NCBI GenBank assembly: GCA_019649035.1
Contig: BMAT01013372.1
Location: 8,556 to 38,407, forward strand
Origin: Elysia marginata
Taxonomy: Eukaryota; Mollusca; Gastropoda; Plakobranchidae
Direction of reading: 5' to 3'
Length of the DNA stretch: 29,852 nucleotides
This document shows positions 25,532 through 29,852 of this stretch, piece by piece. Under the pieces are notes generated by a model. It saw only the letters and a program-made list of their open reading frames with translations, was not told the DNA's origin and did not search any database. The translations under genes were made by a program, and so were the position numbers. Every line of letters starts with the position of its first letter. Positions within the stretch are counted from its first letter, which is position 1.

Positions 25532-28217
25532 GTATGTATTGCAAATATGGAACGAGCCAATGTTTATTAGTTTAATATTTGAGCTTGAAACCCCGTCACT
25601 TGTCAGTCAGAACACTGGCTAGCAGTAGCAGACATGAATGTTTTCAGTGCTCATCTAAGCTCTTGACGTCTCGTTGTATTCGGGGGCCGTAGATCTTCGC
25701 TTTATATTAATAATTTCAGCAAAGTTAATGCTTAACTTATCCCGATTCGGGTAAAGTTCGATTCAAACTTTGTTTCAAAGTTTTCCGAAAATTTATGCTT
25801 TTCAGTTGCTTGAGTAGATTCTATTGGGAGTATGGTAAGGACAACTGGAGGTCAGGTCTGATCTAGATCTAGACATGGCAAGGCTTGGGTTTCTTCTTAC
25901 TTCTAAAAATTAGTTTTCACAGTACACCAAGATGCCTTGTATTTCAGCTGTTACCGTAAGTGCTAACAAGAAATGAAAGTGAATTTTGTTTTATCTAACT
26001 TCATATTATTGACGAAAGGTTAGTCTAGATCTAAATAATAAATAAAAGTAAGGCAGACATTTGCCATAGAATTAGCATTGCCTCAAGCACATAATCCAAC
26101 AAATGGCTGAGAGTTTCAAGAAACAGGCATAAATATTAAAACCAACAGAGAGATCTATATTTTTCAATAAGACAAAAAACCACCAAAGTCTGTTAGTATC
26201 AGTACTATCACTGTCCCCCAAGGGCACCTTTATTTTGGCCACAAGGGTCACAGCTGTTTTAAAGTTTAAGTCCAATGATCTTTGCCTCTTGTTTTTCTCT
26301 ACAGTAGAGCTCACAGTGTGTAATTCATTTTAGAACAGCATTGTATCCGACTTCTTGGGCTCAAGGATGTAATCCAAGCCCTACTACAGTCGGACCCGCG
26401 AAATCGGGAATTTCTGTGAAATCGGGAAAAATCCCAGGGAACGGAATTTTTTCTATATAAAGTCATTGTGAAATATGGAAATTTTACCAGCCTAATCGGG
26501 GAAAAAAATCCGTAAATGACTGTCAATGTCAAGTATTGACGGCATGTTATTTGCGGTCTAGACATAGGGAAAGCGCATCACTCAGGCGTTATGAATTAGC
26601 ACACAGGTAGTCGATAAATGTTTGCTCTGTGCTTAGGCGACGTTTAGCAAGATGCTTGGGAGGGGCGTCAAGAAGTCCACGCGACGGTCTCACAGGTCAG
26701 TTCATTCCAGGTAGACATTGGTCAAGCTGTGTTTAATCTAATCCTAATGGGTTATCTGGCAGATGGTAGACACGCGCCAGACATGGTGCAAACAAATTGG
26801 GTTTTTAAGAAAGAACACTATTTTCTGTTTTTGTTTTGTAACATTGTAAAATGTTGACCTCTGCGTGTAAGTAGACTCTTTCCAGTCTACCTTTGTCCTT
26901 ACACCCACAAACACTCTTCCTTCTCTCCTCCGTCTTTTATCTTCTCTCTCTCTCTGACTATGTCTCCATCTCTTCCTTCCCTCTCTCTGTTCTCTCTCTC
27001 TCTCTCTCTCTCTCTGCCTGAGTTTTACATTTATTTCCACGAGAGGTCCAATTTTTAGTAAAAAAATGCAAAGACCCGGATAATCGGGAAAAGATGCCTT
27101 CTCCTGAAATTTCCCGATTAAGCGGGTCCGACTGTATCTCGTTATATCCAAGGTTCACTCTATTCACTGTGTAAAATTTCAGTAATTTGCAATTTAGGAT
27201 CTGACCTATTTTACCCAACATAACTAAGCTAGAGGGCCAATTCATAGTGCGGGCGCTGGCAGTTTCGCGTTCACACTATGCAATGGTTAATTTGCCACCG
27301 TTTGCCAATAGACTTGTAGAACGCATGTGGCATATACACTAGCAAAGGGGTGCTGCTCAGATGATCTACGGGCCTTTAAAAACGTAAGTAATAAAAGTTC
27401 TGGGAACTGGCCGGGGCTTGGTGTATCCACTCTATTTTACTTCCATTTTGCTTCATTTTGTCAAAGAGAGAAAATTGGCTTAATCCTGGGATTGGCCCGC
27501 TGGTGTTAAAATGAGCTATCATTCCCTTCATTTTGTCATCTTTGCCAGCGGGCCAATCCAGGATTATTCCATTAAATTGTCCAAAACTATCTAGATCTAA
27601 CAGTATATCCAAATCTACACAGGGGCGCCGCCTTGGCTAAGTTGAACTTTCATAGTGATAAATCCTTTTTGATTTTTAGAATTAAACAGTTCTGTGCAAT
27701 AAGGTGCATTTACTTGTAACAAACATTGCTGTCAAATCAAAGGTTGGCTTATGAAGAAAAATTAGGAATGCCAGTTTTCAGGTTTTAATTGGAAATCAGG
27801 TTATTTCAGCTTGTTTGAAAATAATTATGTATGTATGTATGTATTTAGTTGAGTCAATTTTGTATGAAGATTGTCCAAAAAATTCAGGGTTTTTCCTTCT
27901 GTCTTGAGTGCATCCCTATAAAATCATTGTTGCCACCCAGTGTTGAAACCCTTCTTATCTTATCATCTAACAAGTCCTTGAAAAACCTTTGCACTCTAAG
28001 ATAGGCCCTGCTCTAAAAGGTTTTTTTTCTTTTGCAGAGAGAAAATATGCCAAAGAGGCTGCAAAACCAGCAGCAGCAGCTTCTACTGGCCGAGTAGTTG
28101 CGGTCATTGGTGCTGTTGTTGATGTCCAGTTTGACGACGAATTACCATCAATCCTAAATGCATTGGAAGTTAAAAACAGGTCTCCAAGGCTCATCCTTGA
28201 GGTTGCCTCCCATTTAG
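25417..28217 (+). CDS. ATP5F1B: ATP synthase subunit beta, mitochondrial (first two coding exons; continues past window)
   Basis: Joining 25417-25531 and 28038-28217 gives 98 complete codons plus one base. Residues 1 to about 42 form a transit peptide: rich in R, K, S and A, with no acidic residue before position 45. Then comes the mature start [11 protein letters not shown] followed by [17 protein letters not shown] and [10 protein letters not shown], the highly conserved N-terminal beta-barrel of the F1 beta subunit. The enzyme is the catalytic subunit of the inner-membrane ATP synthase. The Walker A and DELSEED regions must lie beyond 29852, since no further exon is visible. The start has ATC before the ATG, so A at -3. 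Family length is about 520-530 residues, so about a fifth is seen. Confidence 0.95.
26387..27134. mobile_element. Tigger/pogo-like non-autonomous transposon (748 bp)
   Basis: The left end CAGTCGGACCCGCGAAATCG (26387) and the right end, reverse-complemented, CAGTCGGACCCGCTTAATCG (27134) form 24-bp terminal inverted repeats with two mismatches. TA flanks both sides (26385-26386, 27135-27136). A further AATCGGGAAAA word recurs inside each end in inverted orientation, as expected for transposase-binding sites. There is no transposase frame. The target TA and its flanks are known from unbroken copies elsewhere in the window, which confirms the TA duplication. Confidence 0.88.
26991..27015. repeat. 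CT microsatellite
   Basis: About twelve CT units inside the 748-bp transposon, within a longer pyrimidine-rich stretch from 26900. Confidence 0.9.
27481..27566. repeat. Strong 86-nt hairpin in ATP5F1B intron 1
   Basis: 27481-27503 (TAATCCTGGGATTGGCCCGC then TGG) is complementary to 27545-27566 with a single extra G. In the intervening 41 nt a second stem AAAATGA/TCATTTT can form. It could be a fold-back transposon relic or an RNA hairpin; see the findings. Confidence 0.75.
27827..27844. repeat. ATGT simple repeat
   Basis: About four and a half units of ATGT in ATP5F1B intron 1. Confidence 0.85.
28038..28217 (+). CDS. ATP5F1B: ATP5F1B exon 2
   Basis: Acceptor TTTTTTTTCTTTTGCAG then AGAGAAAATATGCC; the C from exon 1 completes CAG (Q). 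It ends in CATTTAG|GTACAT, phase 1, after LILEVASHL. The sequence is very close to F1 beta from other animals. Confidence 0.96.
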
Positions 28218-29852
28218 GTACATAAGTTTTTGTAATTTGTTGTGTCTTAAATACTATGTTCAGCATTTCTTGGGTTTAACTTTCATAGCATGTTCAGTAA
28301 TATAGGGTAATTTTTTTTTTTTTATTGACTTTACTAAACTATCACTTTGGGTAAAATTAGTTGAAAAAATGTGTGTGTGTGTGGGGGGGGGGAGGATTTT
28401 TAGTAGATATTATGCACATGATACTTTATATAGATATTATTTATTTATATTTTTTTTTTAATAGTTCTATTGATTTGCCTAAGACTTGGTGCGTGGCATG
28501 CTGCATATTATTGATTCTTAAGATAGGCTGAAGAATGTATTGTAAAAAGAATTTAACTTTTTACATACTTGTAACTTTATTAGTTATGTTTTTTTTACTC
28601 CTGGGCAGTTTGGGGTGGCAAATATATTATTTTCAATATTTTAAAATCTTGGATTTTTTTGCCTGTATTTGGCTGCACATGCCCTTAAAATAACTGCAAC
28701 TGGTTTCCACTCCAGGGTGCCACCCGAGCAAAGCATTATTTTTTACAGAACCAGTAACAAACTCCATCTGATTGTTAGAAATAAAGCAGAGCTGGGATTC
28801 TTCCGTGGAGCCATATTCACTCGCACAGAAAAATTGGAAAGCATTTGGGCTTCCTATCAGTGGAAAATTTTTACTTGATAATTTTAAATGCCTAATGGAC
28901 ATAAATAAGAGCATTAGCCGATGGTTATCAATGAAAAAAATTTAAAGGCACCTTTTACACTTCATGGTCCTATTATCAGAAATCTATACAATCAAATAAT
29001 CAAATCATTTGTTTCAACTGTTTTGCTGTGTAAAAGTTCATCATTGTATAGTGTATTGTAAGGTTGTGAAACAGTTCTTTTTAGACCAAGGGAAGGAATA
29101 GCTTGCAAGACAACTTAACTTATCAATACCTTTTTCACCATTATTTAAGTTTCATTGATTCCTCTCATTCGGCCTTTCAAAACAAAGAGATAAAATGAAA
29201 AAAATGTACATGAATCTAATCTAGAAATACATCTTATTATAAGGGGTTGGTTTGACAGGCCTGAAGATAAGATAACCTGAGATATGCCAAAAGTGCCCTC
29301 ATCTCTTTTTGTCACGGTCACATGGGCAGGACCACAAAATTTAATCATTGTCCTCTTTTTAGTTGATACTTAAATTGGCATTGGTTAGATGTTTAATACC
29401 CTTCTTGGTAACTGCTTGGATATTTTAGAATTCAGGCACCCTTTCAAAATAGGAACAGCTTTTCATTTGTCTCTAGAAGTCCATTACATTGCAGTGAGCT
29501 ATAGTCAAGTCTTTTGATATTGATTATTCTTGAAAGTACAATAGAATGAACGCTTTTCTCGAATCAATGTAAAGATAGTCTCAGAAGTCTTAGAAAGGTG
29601 ATGAGCTTAACTACATAAAATTAAGTTACTTTGGAAGCCTCCAGCATTTAAGTTTAGTGTGTTTTCCTCTATAGCCTTGTAAGATTTGAAAACAATTCTA
29701 TTTTCTAAGTCCGAGATTCACTTCTCGTAATCAGACTTTATGTAGGAGTTTCCTTGTTGCTATAAATCAACCCCTCTTAATTCATTGCCTACGTATTTTT
29801 TTACATGTTTTGCTGCAAGTGCAATTTTTTTTGGGGGGGCGGGGGGGGGGGG
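28218..29852. other. Start of ATP5F1B intron 2
   Basis: The next conserved beta-subunit segment was not found in any plus-strand frame, so the intron runs past the window. Contents: a T run at 28312, GT and G runs at 28370-28391, and a G-rich end at 29834-29852. The frames at 28633-28914 and 29145-29348 have no support. Confidence 0.6.

Larger units (their letters stand above)
26338..27165. mobile_element. Older pogo-like element end, split by the 26387-27134 insertion
   Basis: Left part 26338-26386 (GTATCC.AC..C(T)TGGG.TCAAGGA...CCAAGCCCTACTA) and right part 27137-27165 (TCTCGTTATATCCAAGG then TTCACT) together match the right ends at 20048-20126 and 20405-20482. Only the right end of the family is recognisable here. 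Removing the insertion and one TA gives the same order as the unbroken copies. Confidence 0.75.
25532..28037. other. ATP5F1B intron 1 (2506 bp)
   Basis: It contains the nested DNA transposons (26338-27165), a strong 86-nt hairpin (27481-27566), CT and ATGT simple repeats and several CTAGATCT-type palindromes. The 95-135-codon minus-strand frames at 26744-27245 run through the CT repeat and are not genes. Confidence 0.8.

Noticed and set aside
26744..27245. Minus-strand frames of 135 and 95 codons
   Set aside because: They run through the CT microsatellite (giving Arg-Glu repeats) and the transposon TIR; no splice, family or codon support.
28669..28878. Plus-strand 69-codon frame in ATP5F1B intron 2
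   Set aside because: It does not match the expected next segment of the beta subunit and has no splice sites in phase.

Overview
The window is eukaryotic nuclear DNA, AT-rich and mostly non-coding. It carries pieces of two or three intron-containing host genes set in many decayed transposable elements. It looks like an invertebrate, most likely a mollusc and perhaps a gastropod. Reasons: the intron/exon structure, a tRNA-headed SINE with an AACC-type tail, Ty3 remnants of the K02A2.6-like kind, and scattered short CTAGATCT-type palindromes. The species call is inference; the gene structures are read directly.

Layout. (1) Positions 1-88, minus strand: start of a gene with an N-terminus like CENP-B/Tigger/jerky helix-turn-helix proteins, running off the left edge. 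(2) 89-8981: gene-poor, with a small TA-flanked MITE (4023-4192), an intact SINE with a perfect 10-bp target-site duplication (5263-5570) and eroded transposon ends. (3) 8982-22427, minus strand: a complete eight-coding-exon gene for a 354-residue coiled-coil protein that I identify as CCDC89. All splice sites and phases fit. Its 5' UTR continues in the last coding-start exon to 22597 and probably in a further exon near 25169. Its introns hold a broken Ty3 retrotransposon (about 11600-15244), a LINE fragment, an MITE (16978-17208), a piggyBac-like remnant (17584-18297) and a compound pogo-like array (19323-20480). (4) 25417 to beyond the right edge, plus strand: the mitochondrial ATP synthase beta subunit gene (ATP5F1B). 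Exon 1 (transit peptide) and exon 2 are visible, separated by a 2.5-kb intron. That intron contains a 748-bp Tigger-like element nested inside an older element.

The two host genes are divergent and may share a promoter near 25200-25417, which has a CACGTG box. The most notable pattern is a family of elements that begin CAGT, carry AACCTCG-like ends and lie next to TA dinucleotides. They occur in several generations, one inserted into another. The gene fragment at the left edge belongs to the transposase/domesticated-protein class whose relatives mobilise TA-targeting elements. I found no RNA gene apart from the tRNA-like SINE head, no CRISPR array, and no clear new biological system.
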